64,000 nt of DNA. Origin: JAJPKK01 sp963781195 (GTDB lineage: Bacteria; Pseudomonadota; Alphaproteobacteria; Rhizobiales; Xanthobacteraceae). The stretch covers positions 62,001-126,000 of the forward strand of contig CAWAEZ010000008.1 of assembly GCA_963781195.1 (NCBI GenBank), written 5' to 3'. Below the pieces are notes generated by a model that worked only from the letters and a program-made list of their open reading frames with translations, was not told where the DNA came from and searched no databases. The position numbers and the translations under genes were made by a program. Shown piece after piece: positions 24,494-32,617 of this stretch (position 1 is the stretch's first letter; every line of letters starts with the position of its first letter).

Positions 24494-25675
24494 ATGTTGA
24501 CCAAACGCAGTGTCTTGGCACTACTCGCCACCACGATGTGGCTCGGCACTTCCGGCGCCCAGGCCGAAAGCAACCTCCGCATCGGCTATTCCCTGGCGCG
24601 CACCGGGTTGTTCGCGGTCGCGACACCGGTCCAGGAACAGGCCTATCAGTTGTGGCGCGATCAGGTGAACGCCGCCGGCGGCATCAGCATCGGCGGCAAG
24701 GAGAAGCGCAAGATCGAGTTCGTGAGCTATGACGACCAGTCGGAGCCCGCGAAGGCCGCGCAAATCTACGAGAAGCTGATCAGCGTCGACAAAGTGGACC
24801 TGCTGCTCGCGCCGTGGGGGACTGCCACCCATATCGGCATCGCGCCGGTGGTCGAGCGGCACAAGTTCCCGCTGGTCGGGGCGACGGCGTCGACGACGCT
24901 GGTCGGCGAGCTCGGGGCCAAATACATGTGGTTCACCGAGATGCAGGCGGACTCCTTCGGCGGCGACCTGCCGAAGCTGTTGACCGAGGTCGGCGTCAAG
25001 CGGGTCGCCATCATCACCAATCAACTGCCGCTCGCGCTCGAGACCAAGAAGTTTCTCGTCCCGGCGCTGCAGAAGGCCGGGATCGAGATCGTCTTCAACC
25101 AGGAATATCCGGCCGACATCAAGGATATGACCGGCATGTTGGCGGGGGTGAAGGCGGCGGCGCCGGACGCGGTGCTCGGCCTCGCCTATCCGGGCGATTC
25201 GATCCTCTACATGTCCACGGCACGCGAGATCGGCCTTCAGGCCAAGTTCCAGTTCCTCGAAATCGGCCCGACCGAAGCGTTTTTCCTGCAGAAGTTCGGC
25301 ACCAACCTCGACGGCATCGTCACCGTCGGCCACTGGAGCCCGGACCAGAAGATGTGGCCGAAGGCACGTCCGTTCTTCGAGGCCTACAAGGCGAAATTCA
25401 ACGAGCTGCCGGACTATCTCGACAGCGTGAGTTCGTACATGTCGGCCGAAATTCTCCAGCAGGCTGTCGAAAAGGTCGGTCTCGATCACGAGAAGCTGCG
25501 CCAGACCATCGCGAGCGGCACGTTCGACACCATCAACGGTCCGGTGCGCTTCAACGGCTCGAGGAATGTCGGCACCCCGAACAGCTACCTCCAAATTCAA
25601 AACGGCATCGCCCAGATCATTTGGCCTGCCCAGGTCAAGACATCGGACTTCCAGCCCAAGGGGCCCTGGAAATAA
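24494..25675 (+). CDS. Branched-chain amino acid-type ABC transporter binding protein (LivJ-like)
   Basis: This 393-residue type I periplasmic binding protein has a Sec signal at residues 1-25 ending 'SGAQA', then 'NLRIGYSLARTGLFA' and 'YDDQSEPAKAAQIYEKLI', characteristic of the LivJ/amide-urea/aromatic acid group. In catabolic operons these proteins often bind aromatic acids, amides or short peptides rather than leucine. It is followed at 79 bp by the permease gene and belongs to a complete set of five transporter genes. Confidence 0.92.
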   Translation: MLTKRSVLALLATTMWLGTSGAQAESNLRIGYSLARTGLFAVATPVQEQAYQLWRDQVNAAGGISIGGKEKRKIEFVSYDDQSEPAKAAQIYEKLISVDKVDLLLAPWGTATHIGIAPVVERHKFPLVGATASTTLVGELGAKYMWFTEMQADSFGGDLPKLLTEVGVKRVAIITNQLPLALETKKFLVPALQKAGIEIVFNQEYPADIKDMTGMLAGVKAAAPDAVLGLAYPGDSILYMSTAREIGLQAKFQFLEIGPTEAFFLQKFGTNLDGIVTVGHWSPDQKMWPKARPFFEAYKAKFNELPDYLDSVSSYMSAEILQQAVEKVGLDHEKLRQTIASGTFDTINGPVRFNGSRNVGTPNSYLQIQNGIAQIIWPAQVKTSDFQPKGPWK

Positions 25676-25754
25676 CGCGAACTCCCGCCGCCCGAAGCGG
25701 GTTTCGGTGCGGCGGGATTGACGTGGCTGCCGGCGAGGACGGGAACCGAGCGAC

Positions 25755-26636
25755 GTGTTTTCTCTCCAATTGTTGGTCGCAGCGATCGCCACCGGCGCGA
25801 TGTATGCCCTGATCGCCGTGGGACTCAATCTCATCTACGGCACCATGCGGCTGCTCAACGTGGCCCATGGCGACCTCGTCATGCTCGGCGCCTATGCGGC
25901 GTACTGGGCTTTCAGCTTGCTCGGGGTCAGTCCCCTCGTCGCCATTCCCTTCATCGGCGCCGCGGCGGCCGGCATCGGCGCGATCGCCTTCCGACTGGTG
26001 TTTCAGCGCTTACTGCACACCGGCGCGCGGACGGAACGGATCGAATCGAACTCCCTGCTCGCGTTCTTCGGGTTGTCGATCGCGATCGAGAACCTCACCG
26101 CGATGATTTTCGGCGGCAATTCGCGTGCCTATCAGTATCTCGATTTCGTCGTGCACATCGGGAGCGCGTCGATACTCGCCAATCGCCTCGCCGCGGTCCT
26201 CATCGCGCTCGCTTTGTGCGCCGGCCTGCTCGCGTTCTTCCGCTTCACCTCCGTCGGTCTCGCGATTCGCGCGATCATACAGTCGCGGGACGCGGCGCAG
26301 ATCGTCGGGATCGACGTGCAAAAGATCTATGTGCTGACGTTCTCGCTGGGGTTCGGCCTCGCGGGGGTGACCGGAGCGCTGATCAGCTTATTCTCGCAGG
26401 TGTGGCCGTTCATGGGCTTCTCCTACACGGTGGCGGGATTCGTCGTCATCATTCTCGGAGGGCTCGGCAATCTCTATGGCAGCGTCATCGGCGGCCTCCT
26501 GCTCGGCGTTCTCGAAACATTCGGCGTGACGCTGGTCGGTGCGAATTACCGCTCGATCCTGATCTACGGGGTCTTCATCTTCATCCTGCTCGTTCGCCCG
26601 CAGGGCCTGTTGGGCGCCAAGAGCACCGCCCAATGA
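25755..26636 (+). CDS. Branched-chain amino acid-type ABC permease (LivH-like)
   Basis: This 293-residue inner-membrane permease has many hydrophobic helices. The 'GLNLIYGTMRLLNVAHGDLVMLGAY' region at about 20-45 and 'GLAIRAIIQSRDAAQIVGIDV' (EAA-like loop) are typical of LivH. It starts with GTG. Its stop overlaps the start of the LivM-like gene (ATGA at 26633-26636), so the two are translationally coupled. Confidence 0.92.
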   Translation: MFSLQLLVAAIATGAMYALIAVGLNLIYGTMRLLNVAHGDLVMLGAYAAYWAFSLLGVSPLVAIPFIGAAAAGIGAIAFRLVFQRLLHTGARTERIESNSLLAFFGLSIAIENLTAMIFGGNSRAYQYLDFVVHIGSASILANRLAAVLIALALCAGLLAFFRFTSVGLAIRAIIQSRDAAQIVGIDVQKIYVLTFSLGFGLAGVTGALISLFSQVWPFMGFSYTVAGFVVIILGGLGNLYGSVIGGLLLGVLETFGVTLVGANYRSILIYGVFIFILLVRPQGLLGAKSTAQ

Positions 26637-27562
26637 ACCTGAAGGAGACCATGAGGGCGGTCGTCGTCGCAGCCGCCATCGCGGCGGCGATCGTGATCGG
26701 CATTCTGCAGCTCGGTTCCGACTATGTGGTGAATGTCGCCACGACCCTGGCGATGTGGATCGCACTGAGCGTGAGCTGGATGTTGCTGTCCGGCATGACC
26801 GGCTACGTCTCGCTCGGTCACGTGGTGTTCTTCGGCCTCGGCAGCTACGTCGCCGTTCTCACCGTCGCGGATGCGCCATTGTGGGCCGTGTTGCTGCTGT
26901 CCGGGCTCGGCGCCGTCGTGCTCGCCCTCGTCGTCGGGCTGCCGTGCTTTCGGGTGCGGGGACCCTATTTCGTCATCCTGACCTTCGGTCTCGCCGAATT
27001 CGTCAAATTCGTCATTGTCGACATCGAGGCGCGGGCGTCGAAGTTCGGCCGCATGGTCCTCGGCGGGCCGGACATCGACGAAATTCTCTGGATCATGGCC
27101 GGTCTCGCGCTGGCGGCCTTCCTGATGGCTTTCGTGGTGGCCCGGTCCCGGCTCGGCGCCGGATTGCGTGCGATTCGCGAAGACGAGGTCGCGGCTGCGA
27201 CGATCGGCGTGCCGGTCGTCCGCCTGAAGCTCATCGTGTTCGCGCTGTCCGCGCTCATTCCCGGGATCGTCGGAGGCGTCTCGGTCTTCCGCACCGGCTA
27301 CTTCGAGCCGATGCAGGCATTCAATCCGTCGGTGTCGCTCAACATGATCACCATGGCCGTGATCGGCGGCACCGACGATGCGTTCGGTCCCTTGATCGGC
27401 ACATGCCTTCTCGTGCTCCTCTCGGAATTGCTGTGGGCGACCCAGCCGGAGCTTTACATGGTCCTGCTCGGGCTGCTGCTGGTGGTGTTCGTGATCTGGC
27501 TGCCGGAAGGCGTCGAGGGGCGGCTGCGCAAGTATCTGTCGCAAAGGTTGAAGCGCTCGTGA
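26633..27562 (+). CDS. Branched-chain amino acid-type ABC permease (LivM-like)
   Basis: This 309-residue membrane protein has about eight to ten helices. The LivM landmarks are 'YVSLGHVVFFGLGSYVAVL' near residue 60 and 'GAGLRAIREDEVAAATIGV' (cytoplasmic loop). It pairs with the LivH-like permease to form the channel. Its stop overlaps the GTG of the next ATPase gene by the GTGA arrangement at 27559-27562. Confidence 0.92.
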   Translation: MNLKETMRAVVVAAAIAAAIVIGILQLGSDYVVNVATTLAMWIALSVSWMLLSGMTGYVSLGHVVFFGLGSYVAVLTVADAPLWAVLLLSGLGAVVLALVVGLPCFRVRGPYFVILTFGLAEFVKFVIVDIEARASKFGRMVLGGPDIDEILWIMAGLALAAFLMAFVVARSRLGAGLRAIREDEVAAATIGVPVVRLKLIVFALSALIPGIVGGVSVFRTGYFEPMQAFNPSVSLNMITMAVIGGTDDAFGPLIGTCLLVLLSELLWATQPELYMVLLGLLLVVFVIWLPEGVEGRLRKYLSQRLKRS

Positions 27563-28284
27563 TCCTCGAAGTGGACCATGTGACGAAGCGCTTCCGCGGC
27601 TTGGCGGCGGTGAAGGACGTCAGCTTCTCCGTGGAGCAGGGGGCAATCTTCGGCCTCATGGGGGCGAACGGCGCCGGCAAGACGACGATCTTCGCGATGA
27701 TCGCCGGAAACGAGCGGCCGACCGTCGGAAGCATCCGGTTCGGCGGACGGCCGATCGAGGGCCTGCGGCCCTGGCGCATCAGTCAGCTCGGCATCGCGCG
27801 CACCTTTCAGATCGTGCGTCCGTTTCCGGGACTCACGGTCCGCGAAAATGTCGCGCTCGCGTGTCTCTACGGCGCCACCCGCGAGGGGTCGCCCGAGGTC
27901 GCGCGGCGCGAGGCTGACGTCATCCTGGAAGAGGTCGGGCTGGCGGCGGCGGCCGACGTCCAGGCGCGCCAGCTCACGCTTGCCGCGCGCAAGCGGCTCG
28001 AGATCGCGCGCGCGTTGGGCACGGGGCCTAGGCTGCTGCTGCTCGACGAGGTGCTGGCCGGCTTGACCCCCACCGAAGTCCAGGCGGCCGTCGAACTGCT
28101 GCGGCATGTGCATCGTCGCTATTCGCTCACCATCGTCATGGTCGAGCATGTGCTGCGCGCGCTGATGCAGTTGTGCACGCGCATCGTGGTGCTTCATCAC
28201 GGGGAGAAGATCGCCGAGGGATCCCCCGAGAACGTCAGCGTCGACCCGGCCGTCGTCGAGGCCTATTTCGGGGCCAAGCCGTGA
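27559..28284 (+). CDS. Branched-chain amino acid-type ABC ATPase (LivG-like)
   Basis: This 241-residue ATPase begins with GTG (residues 'ILEVDHVTKRF'). Walker A is 'GANGAGKTT' and Walker B 'LLLLDEVLAGL'. The signature region is 'LTLAARKRLEIARAL' in place of a canonical LSGGQ, as is usual in the LivG subfamily. It has the LivG-typical insertion 'GIARTFQIVRPFPGLTVRENV'. Its stop overlaps the following LivF-like start (GTGA at 28281-28284). Confidence 0.92.
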   Translation: MILEVDHVTKRFRGLAAVKDVSFSVEQGAIFGLMGANGAGKTTIFAMIAGNERPTVGSIRFGGRPIEGLRPWRISQLGIARTFQIVRPFPGLTVRENVALACLYGATREGSPEVARREADVILEEVGLAAAADVQARQLTLAARKRLEIARALGTGPRLLLLDEVLAGLTPTEVQAAVELLRHVHRRYSLTIVMVEHVLRALMQLCTRIVVLHHGEKIAEGSPENVSVDPAVVEAYFGAKP

Positions 28285-28997
28285 CGAGCCCTTTGATCGA
28301 GCTGCATGCCGTCACGGCCGGATATGGCGAAGCGGTCGTGCTGCAGGATGTGAGCCTTGCCGTGCCGGAGGGCTCGCTGACGGCGCTGATCGGAAGCAAC
28401 GGCGCCGGCAAGACCACCACCATGCGATGCATCGCGGGTTTGTTGCAGCCCACGGCCGGCACGCTCACCTGGCACGGCCGGATGATAAATGCGCTGTCGG
28501 CGAGCAAGCGCGTCGAGTTGGGGATATCGCTGGTCCCGGAGGGGCGGATGGTTTTCCCGGACTTCACGGTCGACGAGAACCTGACCATCGGTGCGACCAA
28601 TTCGCGGGCGAAGCCTCATCGTCGCCAGAGCATCGAGCAGATGTACGCGCTGTTTCCGCGATTGAAGGAGCGGCGCGCCCAGCCGTCGGGGACGCTGTCG
28701 GGCGGCGAGCAGCAGATGCTGGCGCTCGCGCGCGGACTGATGGCACAACCGAAGCTCCTCCTGCTCGACGAGCCGAGTCTCGGACTTGCCCCCGCGATCG
28801 TCACTCAACTGTTCGATACGCTCGAGACGATTCGAAAGCTCGGATTGACGATTTTCATCGTCGAGCAAAACGTCCACCGCACGCTGGAAGTGGCCGACTA
28901 CGCCTATGTAATGGAAAATGGTCGGATCGTTCTGCACGGTGAAGCGTCGACCTGTGCCGCCGATCCGCGCATCAGACAGGCGTATCTCGGCCTGTAG
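28281..28997 (+). CDS. Branched-chain amino acid-type ABC ATPase (LivF-like)
   Basis: This 238-residue ATPase has Walker A 'GSNGAGKTT', signature LSGGEQQM, Walker B 'LLLLDEPSLGLAP' and the switch His in 'IFIVEQNVH'-type context. It starts with GTG overlapping the preceding stop. It completes the five-gene importer (binding protein, two permeases, two ATPases). Confidence 0.93.
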   Translation: MTSPLIELHAVTAGYGEAVVLQDVSLAVPEGSLTALIGSNGAGKTTTMRCIAGLLQPTAGTLTWHGRMINALSASKRVELGISLVPEGRMVFPDFTVDENLTIGATNSRAKPHRRQSIEQMYALFPRLKERRAQPSGTLSGGEQQMLALARGLMAQPKLLLLDEPSLGLAPAIVTQLFDTLETIRKLGLTIFIVEQNVHRTLEVADYAYVMENGRIVLHGEASTCAADPRIRQAYLGL

Positions 28998-29044
28998 CAA
29001 TCCGCCGACGCACGTCAACCCACCACCAACCGCCAGGAGAGACA

Positions 29045-29452
29045 ATGTCCGCAATCGAGATTTTCAGTCCGAAGCAACTGGGCAAGCCGCTGGGTCAGTA
29101 CTCCCAGATCACGAGGGTCAAGGCCTCCGAGTTCATATTCATCGCGGGTCAGCTCTCGACGGATGTGTCCGGCGGGATGGTCGGCGAAGGGGATTTCGCC
29201 GCCCAGTGTCTCCAGGTCTTCAGCAATATCGAAGCGGCGCTGAGTTCGGTCGGGGCGAGCTTCGAGAATATCGTCCAGTTCACCACCTATCTCGTACATT
29301 CGCAGGACATCCCGGGATTCATGGAGTTTCGCAAACGCTATTTCCCGAAATACTTCAAGAACGGCATCTATCCCCCCAACACCCTGCTGATGGTCGATCG
29401 GTTGGTTCAGGAGCCGTTCCTGGTCGAGGTTCAGACCATCGCGGCCCTGTGA
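29045..29452 (+). CDS. RidA/YjgF-like protein without the canonical catalytic arginine
   Basis: This 135-residue protein of the RidA fold (usually a trimer) contains 'EFIFIAGQLSTDVSGGMV', 'AAQCLQVFSNIEAALSSVGASFENIVQFTTYL' and the C-terminal 'FLVEVQTIAAL'. Archetypal RidA imine deaminases carry an Arg in a 'PARSxVEV' strand; the equivalent stretch here reads 'PPNTLLMVDRL', so that Arg is not in place. It is probably a catabolic RidA-like subtype (aminoacrylate or ring-opening hydrolase partners are known). AGGAGAG precedes the ATG. It lies in the same series as the importer and a hydrolase. Confidence 0.87.
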   Translation: MSAIEIFSPKQLGKPLGQYSQITRVKASEFIFIAGQLSTDVSGGMVGEGDFAAQCLQVFSNIEAALSSVGASFENIVQFTTYLVHSQDIPGFMEFRKRYFPKYFKNGIYPPNTLLMVDRLVQEPFLVEVQTIAAL

Positions 29453-29468
29453 GCGCGGAGAGCCCGCC

Positions 29469-30299
29469 ATGCCGCTCGTTCAAAGGCAGACGTCGTTCGA
29501 GGGAATTCCGGTCGCCTACCTCCACGGCGGCCGCGGATTGCCCGTTCTCATGATCCACGGCTCCGGCCCCGGTGCGTCGACGGCGGGGAACTGGATGAAG
29601 GTGCTCGAGCCGCTGTCGGAGTTCCTGGAGATTTACGCCATGGACCTGATCGGCTTCGGCCGCTCGGGCAGGAAGCCGCAGCCCCCCTATTTCGACTTCG
29701 ATCTCTGGCTCCGGCAATGCCGGGCGATGCTGGGGCAGATGCCCGGCGAGGAGGTCGGCGTCATCGGTCATTCGATCTCGGGCGCGCTCGCGTTGAAGCT
29801 TGCCGCCAGCGAGCCGCGCGTCGCCAGTGTCCTGACGACGGGGTGCATGGGGGCTCCCTTCACGATCAACGAGGACACGGTACGGACCTGGACGTTTCCC
29901 GAGGACGACGAGGCATTGTTGCGCACGGCCCGGGGGCTGATCCATGACCACCGCCTGATCGACGAGGCCTATCTGCAGGCGCGGCGGCGGGTCCTGTTCG
30001 ACGATGCCGGCTACGCGGCCTATTTCGGCGCGATGTTCGGCGGAGATAAACAAGACTTCGTCCGATCGACCTTGTTGACGCCCGAGGAACTGGCGGCGGT
30101 CCATTGCGGCGTCTTGATGATGCATGGTCGCGAAGATCGGGCCTTTCCCGCCGAACCGCTGACGCTCACGATCGCAAAATCGATTCCTCAGGCCGACGTG
30201 GTGTTGCTCGGGCGGTGCTCGCATTCGATTGCTTTCGAGTATCCCGGCAAGCTCGTCGAGGGTGCGCGCAAGTTTTTTCGACCGGGCGCCTCATCGTAA
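29469..30299 (+). CDS. Alpha/beta hydrolase (C-C bond hydrolase-like)
   Basis: This 276-residue protein has oxyanion motif 'MIHGSGPGAS' (as in meta-cleavage-product hydrolases), nucleophile elbow GHSISG, acid Asp in 'HGREDRAF' and catalytic His in 'RCSHSIAFE', so the triad is complete. It may hydrolyse a ring-fission product or an ester. The 16-bp gap to the RidA-like gene supports one operon, and it is the last gene of the rightward catabolic series. Confidence 0.9.
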   Translation: MPLVQRQTSFEGIPVAYLHGGRGLPVLMIHGSGPGASTAGNWMKVLEPLSEFLEIYAMDLIGFGRSGRKPQPPYFDFDLWLRQCRAMLGQMPGEEVGVIGHSISGALALKLAASEPRVASVLTTGCMGAPFTINEDTVRTWTFPEDDEALLRTARGLIHDHRLIDEAYLQARRRVLFDDAGYAAYFGAMFGGDKQDFVRSTLLTPEELAAVHCGVLMMHGREDRAFPAEPLTLTIAKSIPQADVVLLGRCSHSIAFEYPGKLVEGARKFFRPGASS

Positions 30300-30368
30300 A
30301 GTATCGTCCAACGCGGCAGCGCGCGTGCAGAAATCGCTGTGCGAGCCGCGGTTGCCGCGCGACGGAAC

Positions 30369-31334
30369 TCAGTCCAGCCCACCGCTTTGGGCAATTCCGC
30401 GGTAGAGCTGAAACTGCTGCCGGGTCAGCGTCTCGAGCTCGGCCGGCGTCGAGCCGACGGCTTCCGTTCCGACCTCGGCCAGCCGCCTTGCGACGTCCTT
30501 GCTCTGCATCGCCGTGCCGATCGCCGATGCGAGCTTGTCGATGATCGCCCCCGGCGTCTGGGCGGGCGCGTAGATGGCGGTCCAGAACGGCACCTCGTAG
30601 TCCAATCCGGCCTCCTTCATGGTCGGCACGCCGGGCAGCGCGGGTGAGCGGGTGGCGGTCGTGACCGCAAGCGCCCGCACCGCGCCGCTTTGGATGTTCT
30701 TGGTCTGCACCGGCACGCCGTCGATCATCATGGCCACGCGGCCGGTTAGAATGTCGGGCATCGCCGCCGCCGTCCCGCGATAGGGGATGTGCACCATGGC
30801 GACGCCGGCGCGGCGCAGAAAGAACACCTCGGCCAGATGCACGGCGGTGCCGCTCCCCGAGGAGGCATAGCTGTAGGTCCGCGGATTTGCCCGCAGCAGC
30901 GCGATGAAGTCCTGGAGGGTTTTCACCGGCAGCGTCGGCGACACGATCATCACCGGCGCAAACCGGGTGACGATCGACACCGGCGCGAGGTCGCGCTGCC
31001 ACTCGTAGGGCAGCTTCTCCGTAACCGCGGCGTGCACGATGCCGGTCGTGGAGTGATACAGCAGCGTGTAGCCGTCGCTCTCGGCTTTGGCGACGGCGTC
31101 GGTGCCGATCGCGCCGCCGGCACCGCCCTGGTTCTGGATGACGACCTGCTGGCCGAGCGCCCGCCCCAGCGACTGCGCCGATATTCGCGCCGTGAGGTCG
31201 ATCCCGCCGCCGGGCGGGAACGGGACGATCAGCTTGATCGGCCGTGAAGGGTAGTCGGCCTGCGCGCCGGCCGGCTCGCCGGGCACGGCAAAACACAGGC
31301 TGCACGCCACGAGCAAAATGCGCCCACGTTGCAT
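30369..31334 (-). CDS. Tripartite tricarboxylate transporter binding protein (Bug/TctC family)
   Basis: This 321-residue periplasmic protein has a Sec signal ending 'PAGAQA', then 'DYPSRPIKLIVPFPPGGGIDLTAR', a textbook Bug start. Later landmarks are 'ESDGYTLLYHSTTG', 'YASSGSGTAVHLAEVFF', 'VHIPYRGTAAAMPDIL' and 'LPGVPTMKEAGL'. ATG 31334 gives better spacing to GGAGG than ATG 31343. No TctA/TctB genes are nearby. It converges with the operon ending at 30299 and is divergent from the ABC binding-protein gene at 31486. Confidence 0.93.
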   Translation of the reverse strand: MQRGRILLVACSLCFAVPGEPAGAQADYPSRPIKLIVPFPPGGGIDLTARISAQSLGRALGQQVVIQNQGGAGGAIGTDAVAKAESDGYTLLYHSTTGIVHAAVTEKLPYEWQRDLAPVSIVTRFAPVMIVSPTLPVKTLQDFIALLRANPRTYSYASSGSGTAVHLAEVFFLRRAGVAMVHIPYRGTAAAMPDILTGRVAMMIDGVPVQTKNIQSGAVRALAVTTATRSPALPGVPTMKEAGLDYEVPFWTAIYAPAQTPGAIIDKLASAIGTAMQSKDVARRLAEVGTEAVGSTPAELETLTRQQFQLYRGIAQSGGLD

Positions 31335-31485
31335 GGCGGCCATATCCTCCCGCGTCCCGCTTTGCCGCGCGATGCCGATCCGGCGGTGGGGCGCAATTCG
31401 CTTGCTTCCGACACGGTATTTGGGGTTAGTCTTTCGGAAAAGAAAGCCGCTGGCGACGGTGGCCAATGACCCCAAGGGTCGGGAC

Positions 31486-32556
31486 ATGGATGAGGAGGCA
31501 ACCAGGGAGCTGCAAAGGCGGGCGCGCATGCGGGCGTTGCGATGGGCGCTCGTCCTGGCCGTCTTCGCCTTCGCCGATCGGTCGGGCGCCGCCGATCTCG
31601 AAAAGCCACATCTCGCTGTCGCCGTCGGCGGAAAGACCCTCGTCGCCTACCTGCCGCTGACCATTGCGGAGCGGCGGGGCCACTTCGTCGCGCAAGGCCT
31701 CCAGGTCGAGATCAGCGATTTCCAGGGTGGCGCCAAGGCGCTCGAGGCGGTGGTCGCCGGCAGCGCCGACATCGGCAGCGGCGCCTACGAGCACACGCTC
31801 TACATGGCAGCCAAGGGTCTTTCCATCAAGGCGATCGCGTTGCAGGCCAACTCGTTCGGCCTCGTCGTCGGCGTGCGAGAGGGCAGGGCGTATCGCTCCG
31901 CGAACGATCTCAGGGGCCTGAAGATCGGAGTGACGGGGCCCGGTTCCGCAAGTGCGATGGGCCTCGCCATGCTGCTGAGCAAGGTGGGCGCGACGCTCGA
32001 CGACGTCTCGGTCATCGGCGTCGGCGGCGGGGCGGCCGCTGTTGCCGCCGTCAAAGCCGGTCGGCTCGACGCCATCGCGAATTTCGATCCGGCGATTTCG
32101 CTCCTCGCGCGCGACGGTGCGATCAGGATCGTCCTCGATACGCGCCGCGAGACCGACCTCGCGTATCTCTACGGCGCGCCGTTTGCGGCTTCGGCCTTCT
32201 ATGCCGACGCGCGCTTCATCGCACGCAATCCAAAGACCGTTCAGGCCTTCGTCAACGCGGTGAGCGCGGCGCTGGGCTGGCTGCGGTCGGCTTCGACCGA
32301 CGACATCGTGGCGTCGGTTCCCCCCGAATACTATGGCGGCGACCGCGGCCTCTACCGTGCGATGATCGAGAGCAATCGCGATCGGGTGTCGCCCGATGGC
32401 CGTATCGGCGCGGAAGCGGCGACCCTCACCTACCGCAACCTCGTGGCTTTTGACGACACGCTCAAGCGCGCCAAGATCGACGTGGCGAACACCTATGACA
32501 ATGCGTTCGTCGAGCGCGCCCTGGTCGAGGGCACGGAGCCCGAACGCACAAAGTAG
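31486..32556 (+). CDS. Orphan ABC substrate-binding protein, NrtA/SsuA/TauA-like
   Basis: This 356-residue periplasmic protein has a hydrophobic leader around residues 16-33, then 'HLAVAVGGKTLVAYLPLTIAERRG', and the family features 'ALEAVVAGSADIGSGAYEHTLYMA' and 'DLRGLKIGVTGPGSASAMGL'. No permease or ATPase is adjacent, so it must share membrane parts encoded elsewhere or serve as a sensor. The start could also be the ATG at 31528. It lies 61 bp upstream of a MetE-like gene on the same strand. Confidence 0.86.
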   Translation: MDEEATRELQRRARMRALRWALVLAVFAFADRSGAADLEKPHLAVAVGGKTLVAYLPLTIAERRGHFVAQGLQVEISDFQGGAKALEAVVAGSADIGSGAYEHTLYMAAKGLSIKAIALQANSFGLVVGVREGRAYRSANDLRGLKIGVTGPGSASAMGLAMLLSKVGATLDDVSVIGVGGGAAAVAAVKAGRLDAIANFDPAISLLARDGAIRIVLDTRRETDLAYLYGAPFAASAFYADARFIARNPKTVQAFVNAVSAALGWLRSASTDDIVASVPPEYYGGDRGLYRAMIESNRDRVSPDGRIGAEAATLTYRNLVAFDDTLKRAKIDVANTYDNAFVERALVEGTEPERTK

Positions 32557-32617
32557 CCCTCTCTCGCAATTCCCCCGTAATGTGGCAATCCCTCGCACCA
32601 TTGGAGTGGTCCGGACG

